Assembly (NCBI GenBank): GCA_964471755.1
Contig: CAYYJM010000065.1
Coordinates: forward strand, 1 to 25,107
Direction: 5' to 3'
From: CAYYJM01 sp964471755
Lineage (GTDB): Bacteria > Planctomycetota > Planctomycetia > Gemmatales > Gemmataceae
Length of the DNA stretch: 25,107 bases
In this document: piece by piece, positions 1 through 7,436 of the stretch
How the letters are laid out: the number at the start of each line of letters is the position of its first letter
Position numbering within the stretch: the first letter of the stretch is position 1
Program-made: the position numbers and the translations under genes
Notes under the pieces: generated by a model
Told to the model about the DNA's origin: nothing
What the model saw: only the letters and a program-made list of their open reading frames with translations
Database searches by the model: none

Positions 1-117
1 TGCCGCCGCCCATCATGTTCATGCCGCCGCCCATCATGTTCATGCCGCCGCCCATCATGTTCATGCCGCCGCCCATGTTCATGCCGCCCATCATGTTCAT
101 GCCGCCCATCATGTTCA
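1..117 (-). repeat. In-frame tandem 21-bp and 18-bp repeats
   Basis: Three 21-bp units (1-63) are followed by three 18-bp units (64-117). All are multiples of three and encode MNMMGGG, MNMGGG or MNMMGG on the minus strand. One 18-bp unit (64-81) has lost a Met codon, the others a Gly codon. The array continues beyond the left edge. Confidence 0.9.
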
Positions 118-331
118 TGCCGCCCTGGGCCTGGGCCTGGGCCTGAGCCTGTAGGCCGGGCCGAGTGATCGGCCCCACCATCGCGGCGCGCGGAATGCCG
201 GCACTGCGGAAGCGGATGCCACCGGGGGCCCTGAACTGTCCCAGGGCATCGGTAGGAGCCAGCAGGAACAGTGTCCCGCCGACCAGTAGAACGGTGAGTC
301 CGTATTGAAGAAGACGAACAGAGGAGAGCAT
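1..331 (-). CDS. Secreted Met/Asn/Gly-repeat protein, N-terminal part (runs off left edge)
   Basis: The reading frame opens with ATG at 331, preceded by an AGGAG ribosome site about 7 bases upstream, and stays open for 110 codons to the window edge. Residues 1-31 form a Sec signal peptide: a short basic start, a hydrophobic core around residues 11-25, and likely cleavage near ALG-Q at 31/32. A roughly 30-residue linker leads into an alternating Gln-Ala run (residues 61-69) and then repeats of MNMMGG or MNMMGGG that continue past the edge. No known family is recognised. Met-rich secreted repeats can bind copper or silver ions, but that is only a possibility here; a structural or surface role is equally open. 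A good promoter lies at 466-494. The gene points away from the beta-barrel gene at 809. Confidence 0.7.
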   Translation of the reverse strand, partial: MLSSVRLLQYGLTVLLVGGTLFLLAPTDALGQFRAPGGIRFRSAGIPRAAMVGPITRPGLQAQAQAQAQGGMNMMGGMNMMGGMNMGGGMNMMGGGMNMMGGGMNMMGGG

Positions 332-465
332 GAGAACTCCTGGCGTGGAAATAGCAGTGGATCGCCGCCCATGGGCAGCGACATCGAAGCTCGGTCTTCC
401 CCGGGCAGAAGTCCCCGCCGATGATCCTTTCTTAATGCGGGATGAACGACCGCTGCACCAGGAAA

Positions 466-494
466 ATTGTCATCCATTCGTCCCTGGCCGTCAA
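466..494 (-). promoter_or_regulatory. Sigma-70-type promoter for the Met-rich repeat gene
   Basis: On the minus strand TTGACG (489-494) and GACAAT (466-471) are separated by exactly 17 bases. Each hexamer differs from consensus by one or two bases. It points toward the ATG at 331. Confidence 0.6.
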
Positions 495-612
495 GCGAAT
501 CTTTGGGCTTCCTGGAAGAGTGGGTAGCCAGTCGGAAGCGCCGTAGGGAGCGAAGGGCACCTGCTGGTCGCTCAATCGGGTCCGATTTTCCGGATTCTAA
601 CGAAAAGTGGCC

Positions 613-640
613 TTGACAGGATGAACCCGCGCGGTATGTT
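613..640 (+). promoter_or_regulatory. Sigma-70-type promoter for the beta-barrel gene
   Basis: A perfect TTGACA (613-618) is followed after 16 bases by TATGTT (635-640). It points at the gene starting at 809 and implies a leader of about 160 bases. Confidence 0.5.
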
Positions 641-808
641 TCGCCGCCTTCCTGAACAGACCGCGGATCGGGTTTACCGTCGGATCGGCCCGGGGGAAAC
701 GGGGCCGAACCAGTTCGGTAGATCGCTACACGGAGGCTCGCGGTCGGGGGAATTCAAGACCGCCTGCGGTCTGCGGAGGGCGCCTTCGTCACGGAGGAGA
801 AGGGGCGT

Positions 809-2014
809 ATGTACAGAAAAGCGTGCTTGTGGGCCGTGCTGGCATGGACCGGCCTGGTGCCGGCGGGGGGAACGGCCTGGGCTCAACTGGGGTATGCACC
901 ACCTGATCCCACACTCCCGATTCCGACCTACAATACCCGGCCGGAGGACGGCGGCTACTTCGGAGCCCTGTCCTTCATCATGTACCGACAAACGAACCCG
1001 CTACAGGACCAGCCGGTCGCCTATCGCGGCTTCGTCGATGTCGATGGCAGCATTACGACTGCGACCAACCCGGCCGTCGTCGGGCTGACCAACGTTCACT
1101 ACGGTTCGTTCAAGGAAGCCCTGAACACCGATCAGGTGACCGGGCCGAATTCCTACCAGCCGGGCTTCAAGGTCGAGATCGGCTGGAAGTTCGGCGACAG
1201 TCGAGCCCTGACCATCGGCTGGATGTACATGTTCCAGCAGAGTCGTCAGGCGGTGGCCACGCTCGCCCCACCCGGCTTCCAGGTAGGGCCCAACCTGGCC
1301 GATACCTTCCTCACCTCGCCGGTCTACAACTTCCCGCCGGAATACGCGGGGCTCCAATCGGTCGGCGTCGGCAATCCGACGGCGACCTACGGTATCTGGA
1401 ACGGTGCCAGCGTGATGACGCTCGACTTCGAGCAGAAGAATCAGCAGTGGGAAGCCACCTGGCGCGAAACCGTCTTCCAGACGGAATGCTACCGCTTGAG
1501 CGGACTCGTCGGTCCCCGGTTCTTCTGGTTCTGGGAACGCTTCCGCTGGCGGACCTCCGACTACGACTTCAACGGCAGCATCGATCCGTCCAGCGTCGCC
1601 ATCTACTCGAACATCGTGTCCAACCGCATGTACGGTGCCCACGCCGGCTTCCAGTCGGAATACTACCTGGGCCACGGCTTCGCCTGTCTGTTCGAGATGC
1701 AGGGTGCCCTCTTCGTCAACGTGATCAAGACGCGCGTCAAGTACGAACTGGGGGCCAAGCATCTGCCGCCAGCCAACAAACGCGCCCGGACCGAGTTCTC
1801 CATCGTCCCCGAGGTGCAGTCGTCGCTGTCGTTGATGTGGTATCCCTATGAGGGCGTCCAGTTCAAGCTCGGGTATGACTTCATGGCGTTCTTCAACACC
1901 ATGTCGTCGCCCAACCCGATCGACTTCAACTACAGCTCGCTGACGCCCTGGTTCACCAAGAGCGTCAACCGCTACCTGGACGGCTTCCACGCAACGGTTG
2001 CTCTCAGCTTCTAA
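809..2014 (+). CDS. Putative outer-membrane beta-barrel protein
   Basis: 401 residues. The ATG at 809 follows a GGAGGAG ribosome site at 793-799. Residues 1-25 are a Sec signal peptide ending in AWA before Gln. The mature part has alternating aromatic/hydrophobic and polar stretches typical of transmembrane beta strands, with many Tyr, Phe and Trp residues, and the chain ends in Leu-Ser-Phe. A C-terminal Phe is the usual insertion signal of outer-membrane barrels. It resembles the large planctomycete families of secreted barrel proteins (BBP7-like), but I cannot assign a substrate. A perfect hairpin (2021-2037) follows the stop, so it is probably transcribed alone. A long open frame on the opposite strand is a high-GC shadow. 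Confidence 0.7.
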   Translation: MYRKACLWAVLAWTGLVPAGGTAWAQLGYAPPDPTLPIPTYNTRPEDGGYFGALSFIMYRQTNPLQDQPVAYRGFVDVDGSITTATNPAVVGLTNVHYGSFKEALNTDQVTGPNSYQPGFKVEIGWKFGDSRALTIGWMYMFQQSRQAVATLAPPGFQVGPNLADTFLTSPVYNFPPEYAGLQSVGVGNPTATYGIWNGASVMTLDFEQKNQQWEATWRETVFQTECYRLSGLVGPRFFWFWERFRWRTSDYDFNGSIDPSSVAIYSNIVSNRMYGAHAGFQSEYYLGHGFACLFEMQGALFVNVIKTRVKYELGAKHLPPANKRARTEFSIVPEVQSSLSLMWYPYEGVQFKLGYDFMAFFNTMSSPNPIDFNYSSLTPWFTKSVNRYLDGFHATVALSF

Positions 2015-2020
2015 ACGCCC

Positions 2021-2037
2021 GTCCCGCATTGCGGGAC
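2021..2037 (+). terminator. Hairpin after the beta-barrel gene
   Basis: GTCCCGC, loop ATT, GCGGGAC: a perfect 7-bp stem six bases after the stop codon. It lacks a U-rich tail, so it may protect the 3' end or act with Rho rather than being a full intrinsic terminator. Confidence 0.4.
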
Positions 2038-2255
2038 TGATCCGCCTCCGTGCCGCCGGCCGCTCGCCGACGGGGAACGAGGAATGAGCCAGCTTCCTCT
2101 TCCCTGCCGGATTTCTCGAGCGGTCGGCGTGTTCGATCCTTCCGCGCCTTCATAGGATTACCGAACTTGATGGGCAAGGCGCAGACACGATGGGGCCTGG
2201 CCCCACGGCGACGGAATGGAGCCTTCGCCGGATCGGAGGGATCAAAGGAGCTGTC

Positions 2256-4160
2256 ATGGCCGAGCAAAAGATGGACCCCCGCGACGCATCCTGGCGTCGG
2301 TTGTTCCCCTGGACGGAGATCTTCAACGGGTTCAAATTAACACTCGACCCGAACAAACTATTCCTGGCGGCCGTCGGCATCCTCCTCATGGCCCTGGCCT
2401 GGTGGATTCTGGCTGTCGTCTTCGGTGCCCTCTATTCTCCCAAGCCCGAGAAGTGGACGGGAAGCACCGAGCCCGACGCCTGGAACCGCTTCGTCATCCA
2501 GCGGGACGGCTGGAACCTCATGCGCGCGGCGGCCGGCATCGGCGGACCCGAAGCCATCGTTCTGCCCGAGAATGTGGCCCAGTCGCCGGCCGAATACGAC
2601 CTTCTGATCAAGATCGCCACGCCGCGGCCCAGCGATGCGCCCTACACGCGAGAGGGCCTGCGCCAGAAGCTGGTCGCTGTCGGCATCGACACGGATCGGG
2701 CCCAGGTGCTGAGCGCGAAACTCTTTCAGCCCCTGCCGGGCGGCCTGATGGCGACCTGGCCGTGGTTCGAGTCACGCGGCCCCAACCCGTACCTGATGGT
2801 CACCGGCCAGTCTGGCAAGCCCTGGGAGACCGGCCACTTCTGGGAATGGTTCGCCTTCGAGCAGGCTCCCGTCCTGGTCGAGCCGCTCGTCAAGCTCCTG
2901 CGCCCGATCGTCTATCTTCTCCATCCGGGTGCCGACCTGATCATGCGGGTCTACTGCTCCCTGGTCCTGCTCGCGACCCTGACCATCTGGTCGGTCTACG
3001 GCGGAGCCATCGCCCGGATCACGGTCATGTACCAGACTCGCAAGGAGCAGATCGACGCCTTCGAGGCGTTGCGCTTCTCACGCCGACGTTGGCTGTCCTA
3101 CATCGGTGCGCCGCTGTTCCCGCTCGGCATCACGCTGGTCTGTCTGCTGGTCGGCATCGTTCTGGGGTGGTTCTACCTGATTCCGTACGTGGGCGACATC
3201 CTCGTCGCGGGTCTGGGCTGGTTCCTCTTCGTCGCCCTCGGAGCGGCGATGGCCGTTCTGCTCATCGGCCTGGTGTCCTGGCCGATGATGCCGGCGACCA
3301 TCAGCACCGAAGGCCGAGACGCCTGGGAGGCTTTCAGCCGATCGTACTCCTATCTCTTCTCCAAGCCCTGGCAGTACATCTGGTACGCCCTGGTCGCCAT
3401 CGCCTACGGGGCGGTGCTGATCTTCTTCGTCAACTTCCTTGGCTCCTTCGCCCTCTACATGAGCAAGTGGACCCTGATGTCCACTCCGGGCATCAGCTAC
3501 GTCAACCGGGAGCCGCACTTCCTGTTCATCTACGCGCCGACGACCTTCGGCTACCGCGACCTGCTGCTCGAGGGCGCGGTCGTGAAGATGGCGGACTCCG
3601 CCACCGGGAAGGACGAGAACCAGCGGGTAGTTCGCAATGGTCGGATCGACCCGACGGCCTACCGGGAGTTCGTCAACGGGCTCAACTTCAACAACAAGGC
3701 CGGTGCCGTCCTGGTGTCGTTCTGGCTGGGGGTTCTCCTGCTGGTGATCGTCGGCTTCGGTTACGCCTACTTCTGGACGGCGAGTACGCTGATCTACCTC
3801 CTGCTGCGACGACAGATCGACACGGCCGAGGTGGACGAGGTGTACCTCGACGACGAGGACAGCTACAAGCCAGTAGCGACGCCGGTGACGACACCGCGCC
3901 TGGCCGCCACGCCGACCGTCTCTCCGGCCATCCCCACTCGGCCGATTTCCACGCCCGCGCCGCAGATGGTCGATCCGCCGACGCTGAAGACGCCGACGCC
4001 GGTCGTTTCCACACCGACGCCGACCCCTGCGCCAACGCCGGCACCCGCACCCGCGCCGACGCCGGAGCCTCCCGCTTCGCAACTGCCCACCTCGGGCACG
4101 ACCGAGACGGAGCGGAAACTCGACGACGAGGACGAGAAAACGGGCCCGGATCTGCTGTAA
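2256..4160 (+). CDS. Multi-pass inner-membrane protein with Pro/Thr-rich C-terminal tail, function unknown
   Basis: 634 residues from the ATG at 2256, chosen because AAAGGAG (2244-2250) lies five bases upstream; in-frame codons back to 2190 lack this. Hydrophobic segment 1 spans about residues 35-56. A soluble stretch of about 190 residues follows, then about six more membrane segments up to residue about 530, several very long and rich in Leu, Val and Phe. After the last segment comes an acidic patch and a low-complexity tail (about 550-620) built of Thr-Pro and Ala-Pro repeats, ending in a charged Asp/Glu-rich terminus. No catalytic motif or known transporter signature was recognised. A hairpin follows the stop. 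Membrane location is secure; everything else is open. Confidence 0.65.
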   Translation: MAEQKMDPRDASWRRLFPWTEIFNGFKLTLDPNKLFLAAVGILLMALAWWILAVVFGALYSPKPEKWTGSTEPDAWNRFVIQRDGWNLMRAAAGIGGPEAIVLPENVAQSPAEYDLLIKIATPRPSDAPYTREGLRQKLVAVGIDTDRAQVLSAKLFQPLPGGLMATWPWFESRGPNPYLMVTGQSGKPWETGHFWEWFAFEQAPVLVEPLVKLLRPIVYLLHPGADLIMRVYCSLVLLATLTIWSVYGGAIARITVMYQTRKEQIDAFEALRFSRRRWLSYIGAPLFPLGITLVCLLVGIVLGWFYLIPYVGDILVAGLGWFLFVALGAAMAVLLIGLVSWPMMPATISTEGRDAWEAFSRSYSYLFSKPWQYIWYALVAIAYGAVLIFFVNFLGSFALYMSKWTLMSTPGISYVNREPHFLFIYAPTTFGYRDLLLEGAVVKMADSATGKDENQRVVRNGRIDPTAYREFVNGLNFNNKAGAVLVSFWLGVLLLVIVGFGYAYFWTASTLIYLLLRRQIDTAEVDEVYLDDEDSYKPVATPVTTPRLAATPTVSPAIPTRPISTPAPQMVDPPTLKTPTPVVSTPTPTPAPTPAPAPAPTPEPPASQLPTSGTTETERKLDDEDEKTGPDLL

Positions 4161-4174
4161 TTCTGTGCGGACCA

Positions 4175-4197
4175 CCGGGAGCGAACGACGCTCCCGG
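4175..4197 (+). terminator. Strong hairpin after the membrane-protein gene
   Basis: CCGGGAGCG, loop AACGA, CGCTCCCGG: a perfect 9-bp stem 14 bases past the stop at 4160. Only CTTGCC follows, so the U-tract is weak. Confidence 0.5.
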
Positions 4198-4241
4198 CTT
4201 GCCTTCAGACGACGCGGCCCCACTTGCAGGGAGGGGAGCCG

Positions 4242-5234
4242 ATGGCCCGTTCCATCTTGCTGTTCAGCGGCGGCTGGTCGGATCTTCCGCTGGAGACGCT
4301 CACTCAGTTGGCGGCCGACTGTGGCTATCATGGCCTCGATCTGGCCTGCTGGGGCGATCATCTCGAAGTCCAGCGAGCCCTGGCCGAGGACGACTACTGC
4401 CCGCAGAAACTCGCCCTGCTCGGCCGACTTGAACTTGGCGTCCCGGTCGTTTCGGCTCACCGGGTCAGTCAGGCGGTGTGCGACCGCATCGAGCCACGTC
4501 ATCGCGCCCTGCTGCCGGATTATGTCTGGGGCGATGGCCAGCCCGAGGGGGTGCAGCAGCGTGCCGCCGAGGAGATGGTGGCGACCGTCCGGGCGGCCCA
4601 TCGTCTAGGGGCCGCGGTCGTCGCCGGGTTCAGCGGTTCGCCGATCTGGGCCGCCGTCCTGGGTTATCCACCCGTGACGCCGGCTCTGGTGGACGAGGCC
4701 CTGCGTGAATTCCGGCACGCCTGGGGGCCGATCCTCGATCAGTGCCGCGATTGCGGCCTGCGTTACGCCCTGGAGGTCCATCCCGGCCAGCTCGCCTTCG
4801 ACCTGTACAGCGCCGAGCGTCTGCTCAATGAGATGCAGGGCCGCGAGGAGTTTGGCTTCCTGTTCGATCCGAGCCATCTCCACTGGCAGGGGATCGACCC
4901 GGTCGAATTCGTGCGCCGCTTCGGCGAGCGCATCTACCATGTCCACATCAAGGACATCGCCGTCCGCCTCGACGGCCGCTCCGGGCTGCTCGGTTCCTAC
5001 CTTCCGAAGGGCGACCCGCGTCGGGGCTGGGAGTTCCGCTCACCCGGTCGCGGCGACCTCGACTGGGAAGCGATCATTCGAGCCCTGAACGAGGTCGGCT
5101 ACGAGGGTCCGCTGGCCGTCGAATGGAGCGACACCGGCATGAACCGTGAACAGGGAGCCGAGGAGGCCTGCCGATTCGTCAAGCAGCTCGACTTCGAGCC
5201 GCCTCCACGCAGTCCGGGACCCGCCTTCCGCTGA
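4242..5234 (+). CDS. Sugar phosphate isomerase/epimerase-like TIM-barrel protein
   Basis: 330 residues. The ATG at 4242 is chosen because it sits behind a purine-rich GGGAGGGGAG site; an in-frame TTG at 4224 is an alternative. The sequence matches the xylose-isomerase-like / AP-endonuclease-2 TIM-barrel superfamily. The four expected metal ligands appear in order: Glu178 in ALEVHPG, Asp209 in FDPSH, His233/His235 in YHVHIKD, and Glu294 in VEWSD. Such enzymes use a divalent metal to isomerise or epimerise keto-sugars or inositols in the cytoplasm. There is no signal peptide. The exact substrate cannot be read from sequence, and neighbours give no pathway hint. Two structured repeats follow the stop directly. 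Confidence 0.8.
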   Translation: MARSILLFSGGWSDLPLETLTQLAADCGYHGLDLACWGDHLEVQRALAEDDYCPQKLALLGRLELGVPVVSAHRVSQAVCDRIEPRHRALLPDYVWGDGQPEGVQQRAAEEMVATVRAAHRLGAAVVAGFSGSPIWAAVLGYPPVTPALVDEALREFRHAWGPILDQCRDCGLRYALEVHPGQLAFDLYSAERLLNEMQGREEFGFLFDPSHLHWQGIDPVEFVRRFGERIYHVHIKDIAVRLDGRSGLLGSYLPKGDPRRGWEFRSPGRGDLDWEAIIRALNEVGYEGPLAVEWSDTGMNREQGAEEACRFVKQLDFEPPPRSPGPAFR

Positions 5235-5252
5235 GGCAGCGTCTGGCTGGCT

Positions 5253-5377
5253 GGTCTGACATTTTTGGATTGCGGCGATGCTTCGCCGCTCTGGCTTTCT
5301 CCCTTCGGGGCGACCAGGCAAGATAGCCAGAAAAGGAAGAGCGGTAAAGAATTACCGCAGTCCAAAAAAGTCAGACC
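5253..5377. repeat. Structured palindromic intergenic repeat, copy 1
   Basis: Outer arms 5253-5273 and 5357-5377 are inverted repeats with two mismatches. Inside lie two 7-bp mini-hairpins: GCGGCGA/TCGCCGC (5272-5289) and GCGGTAA/TTACCGC (5341-5358), plus a central CTGGCT/AGCCAG pair. It has the same layout as copy 2 immediately downstream and is inverted relative to copy 3 at 22838-22945. Confidence 0.9.
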
Positions 5378-5394
5378 TGAGCCGGCGTCTGGCT

Positions 5395-5521
5395 GGTCTG
5401 ACTTTTTTGGACTGCGGCGATGCTTCGCCGCTCTGGCTTTCTCCCTTCGCCGGACGAGTGAGCCAGACAGCCAGAAAAGGAAGAGCGGTAAAGAATTACC
5501 GCAGTCCAAAAAAGTCAGACC
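5395..5521. repeat. Structured palindromic intergenic repeat, copy 2
   Basis: The outer arms (5395-5415 and 5501-5521) are a perfect 21-bp inverted repeat containing TTTTTTGGACTGC. Mini-hairpins are GCGGCGA/TCGCCGC (5414-5431) and GCGGTAA/TTACCGC (5485-5502). It begins 142 bases after copy 1, and GAGCCGGC follows both copies, so the pair probably arose by tandem duplication. The central part differs from copy 1. Confidence 0.9.
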
Positions 5522-5537
5522 CGAGCCGGCCACTCAC

Positions 5538-5543
5538 TACAAT
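5538..5543 (+). promoter_or_regulatory. Possible -10 box (TACAAT)
   Basis: TACAAT lies 37 bases before the ATG at 5580 and just outside repeat copy 2. The -35 position would fall on the repeat's right arm, with poor match to consensus. Weak evidence. Confidence 0.25.
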
Positions 5544-5579
5544 AAAGATCGCTGCCCTGGCAGTGCCCGGAGGACCACT

Positions 5580-5864
5580 ATGCGACCCACGCCGGAAGAG
5601 ATCGACGCCCTGCGCCAGGAATGGACCGATCAGTACGTCGAGGTCGTCTCCGATCGGCCCGACCTGCAACGGTTCGTCGGCCGGGTCGGCCGGGTCGTCA
5701 CGGTCAACTTCAACGGCCGACTGCTCGTCGATTTCCAGGACGGGGCCTGGTACGATCTGCCCGCGTCAGAATCGCATCTGCGCCGGCTGGATCGCGAAGT
5801 CGGTCGGGCCGCCTTCGACGCCACGACCAACGCAGCCCAGGCCCGACCCGCACGCAAGAGCTGA
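5580..5864 (+). CDS. Small conserved-looking protein, function unknown (94 aa)
   Basis: The ATG at 5580 has GGAGGA (5569-5574) at proper spacing. An upstream in-frame extension exists but would translate through the repeats and is rejected. The protein opens with a charged helix (PTPEEIDALRQEW). A short beta-rich core follows (GRVGRVVTVNFNGRLLVDF), reminiscent of a small barrel fold, and then a basic tail. There is no signal peptide or membrane segment. The stop lies seven bases before the amidotransferase ATG at 5872, so the two are very probably cotranscribed. I recognise no named family and no catalytic residues. Confidence 0.65.
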   Translation: MRPTPEEIDALRQEWTDQYVEVVSDRPDLQRFVGRVGRVVTVNFNGRLLVDFQDGAWYDLPASESHLRRLDREVGRAAFDATTNAAQARPARKS

Positions 5865-5871
5865 ACCGGAC

Positions 5872-6456
<585 letters not shown>

Positions 6457-6462
6457 CCCGGC

Positions 6463-6489
6463 GGGGAGAAGGAGCGAGTCCATCTCCCC
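6463..6489. terminator. Hairpin between convergent genes
   Basis: GGGGAGA (6463-6469) and TCTCCCC (6483-6489) form a 7-bp stem with a 13-base loop in the 42-base gap between the stops of two convergent genes. No clear U-tract on either strand. Confidence 0.4.
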
Positions 6490-6498
6490 CACCTTCGG

Positions 6499-7296
6499 TC
6501 AGCGCTCCGGCCGATACAGTGACCCGATCAGATCCTGCCAGGCCGGGATGTTCCAGTTCGACATGTCGATGATCTCATCCTCGTCATCGTCCTCCGCGCC
6601 CTCGGCGATGTAGGGCTGAGGTTCCTCGACCGACTCCGGCTCGACCTCTTCGCTCTCGGCCAGATCCTCGGGCGCGACGATGGTGCGGCGTGGAGATGCG
6701 GCCGGCTCCTCCGTGGCGGTTCCGGTCCCCTTCTTCTTGCGCCGCCGACGGCGACGACGCTTCCGCTCAGCCTCTTCGCCCTCGGACTCGGCCTCACGCA
6801 GTTCGATCGGCTCTTCGAGTCCCTGTTCCTGCTCGAACTCCTCCTCGTCCTCCACCGGTTCCTGCATCAGGTCCGGGATGACCTCGACGATCTCATCGTC
6901 TGTCGGCTCGGCCGTCGGTTCCCCTTCGGAGCTTTCGCTCACGAGTTCGGCAGCCTCGCCGGCTTTCTTCTTGCGCCGGCCTCGACGACGACGACGCTTC
7001 TTTTCGCCTTCGCCGGACGTTTCTTCATCCCCTTCGCTCTCTTCGCTTTCCGTCTCCGATACCGGAAGCGTGGGAGCGGGAACCTCGGGCGGCGTTTCCG
7101 GGGCCGACTCCGCGCTGGCGCGTTTGCGACCGCGTCGCTGTGCCGTCTCCGGATCAGCGACGGGAGCGGCTTCCACGGGTTCCGTGGACGACTTCTCGGC
7201 CGGCGCGGGGATCTCGGCTGGCTGCGCCGGTTCACCCGGCAAACCCAGGTCGGCCAGTAAATCGTCCCAGTGCCTGTTTTCTTCGGGCATGCTCAT
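6499..7296 (-). CDS. Disordered protein with alternating acidic stretches and Arg/Lys clusters
   Basis: 265 residues from the ATG at 7296 (MSMPEEN), with AAAGG about ten bases upstream; the ATG at 7290 is an alternative. Only the ends look folded: an N-terminal patch HWDDLLADLGLP (about 9-20) and a C-terminal patch NWNIPAWQDLIGSLYRPER (last 20 or so). Between them is low-complexity sequence rich in Glu, Pro, Ser and Ala, broken by two basic clusters of Arg runs followed by Lys-Lys-Lys (about 97-111 and 176-190). The pattern resembles nucleic-acid-binding disordered linkers such as the RNase E scaffold, but no enzyme domain is present. Function unknown. There is no signal peptide. A TACAAT at 7340-7345 may be its -10 box. 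Confidence 0.65.
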   Translation of the reverse strand: MSMPEENRHWDDLLADLGLPGEPAQPAEIPAPAEKSSTEPVEAAPVADPETAQRRGRKRASAESAPETPPEVPAPTLPVSETESEESEGDEETSGEGEKKRRRRRGRRKKKAGEAAELVSESSEGEPTAEPTDDEIVEVIPDLMQEPVEDEEEFEQEQGLEEPIELREAESEGEEAERKRRRRRRRKKKGTGTATEEPAASPRRTIVAPEDLAESEEVEPESVEEPQPYIAEGAEDDDEDEIIDMSNWNIPAWQDLIGSLYRPER

Positions 7297-7384
7297 TGCG
7301 ATCGTGCCTTTCAACCGGGTCGTTCCAGGGCAGAGGGATATTGTACGGAGTGCCGACGTGAACAGCATCCTCCGCGCACGAAGA

Positions 7385-7418
7385 AACCCCGGCCCGCTTG
7401 CGTGAGTGGGTCGGGGTT
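7385..7418 (-). terminator. Intrinsic terminator after the Cys-rich gene
   Basis: AACCCCG and CGGGGTT pair at the base and CCC/GGG pair further in, interrupted by A-C mismatches on the minus strand. TTTCTT follows on the minus strand. It lies just past the stop at 7437. Confidence 0.55.
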
Positions 7419-7436
7419 CGACGGCGACGTCGGCGC

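Larger units (their letters stand above)
332..808. other. Intergenic region between divergent genes
   Basis: No credible coding frame was seen. It contains a minus-strand promoter (466-494) for the Met-rich repeat protein and a plus-strand promoter (613-640) for the beta-barrel gene, leaving leaders of roughly 125 and 160 bases. No clear riboswitch fold was recognised in either leader. Confidence 0.6.

Noticed and set aside
1..117. Short tandem repeats considered as a CRISPR array
   Set aside because: There are no unique spacers; the units are contiguous, in frame and encode a protein repeat.
1001..2029. 342-codon open frame antisense to the beta-barrel gene
   Set aside because: High-GC shadow frame: no ribosome site, no recognisable domain, and the sense frame has a signal peptide and barrel features.
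3078..4601. 507-codon open frame antisense to the membrane protein and isomerase genes
   Set aside because: Arg/Gly-rich composition typical of antisense frames in GC-rich DNA; it crosses two well-supported sense genes.
5253..5521. The repeats considered as plain terminators for the isomerase gene
   Set aside because: On the plus strand the T-runs precede the mini-hairpins rather than follow them, copies are long and complex, and a related copy occurs elsewhere in inverted order. Some termination effect is still possible.
5265..5864. Long open frames that run from the repeats into the 94-aa gene and the amidotransferase gene
   Set aside because: They translate the palindromic repeats, lack ribosome sites at their starts, and the internal ATGs at 5580 and 5872 have good context and give family-like lengths.
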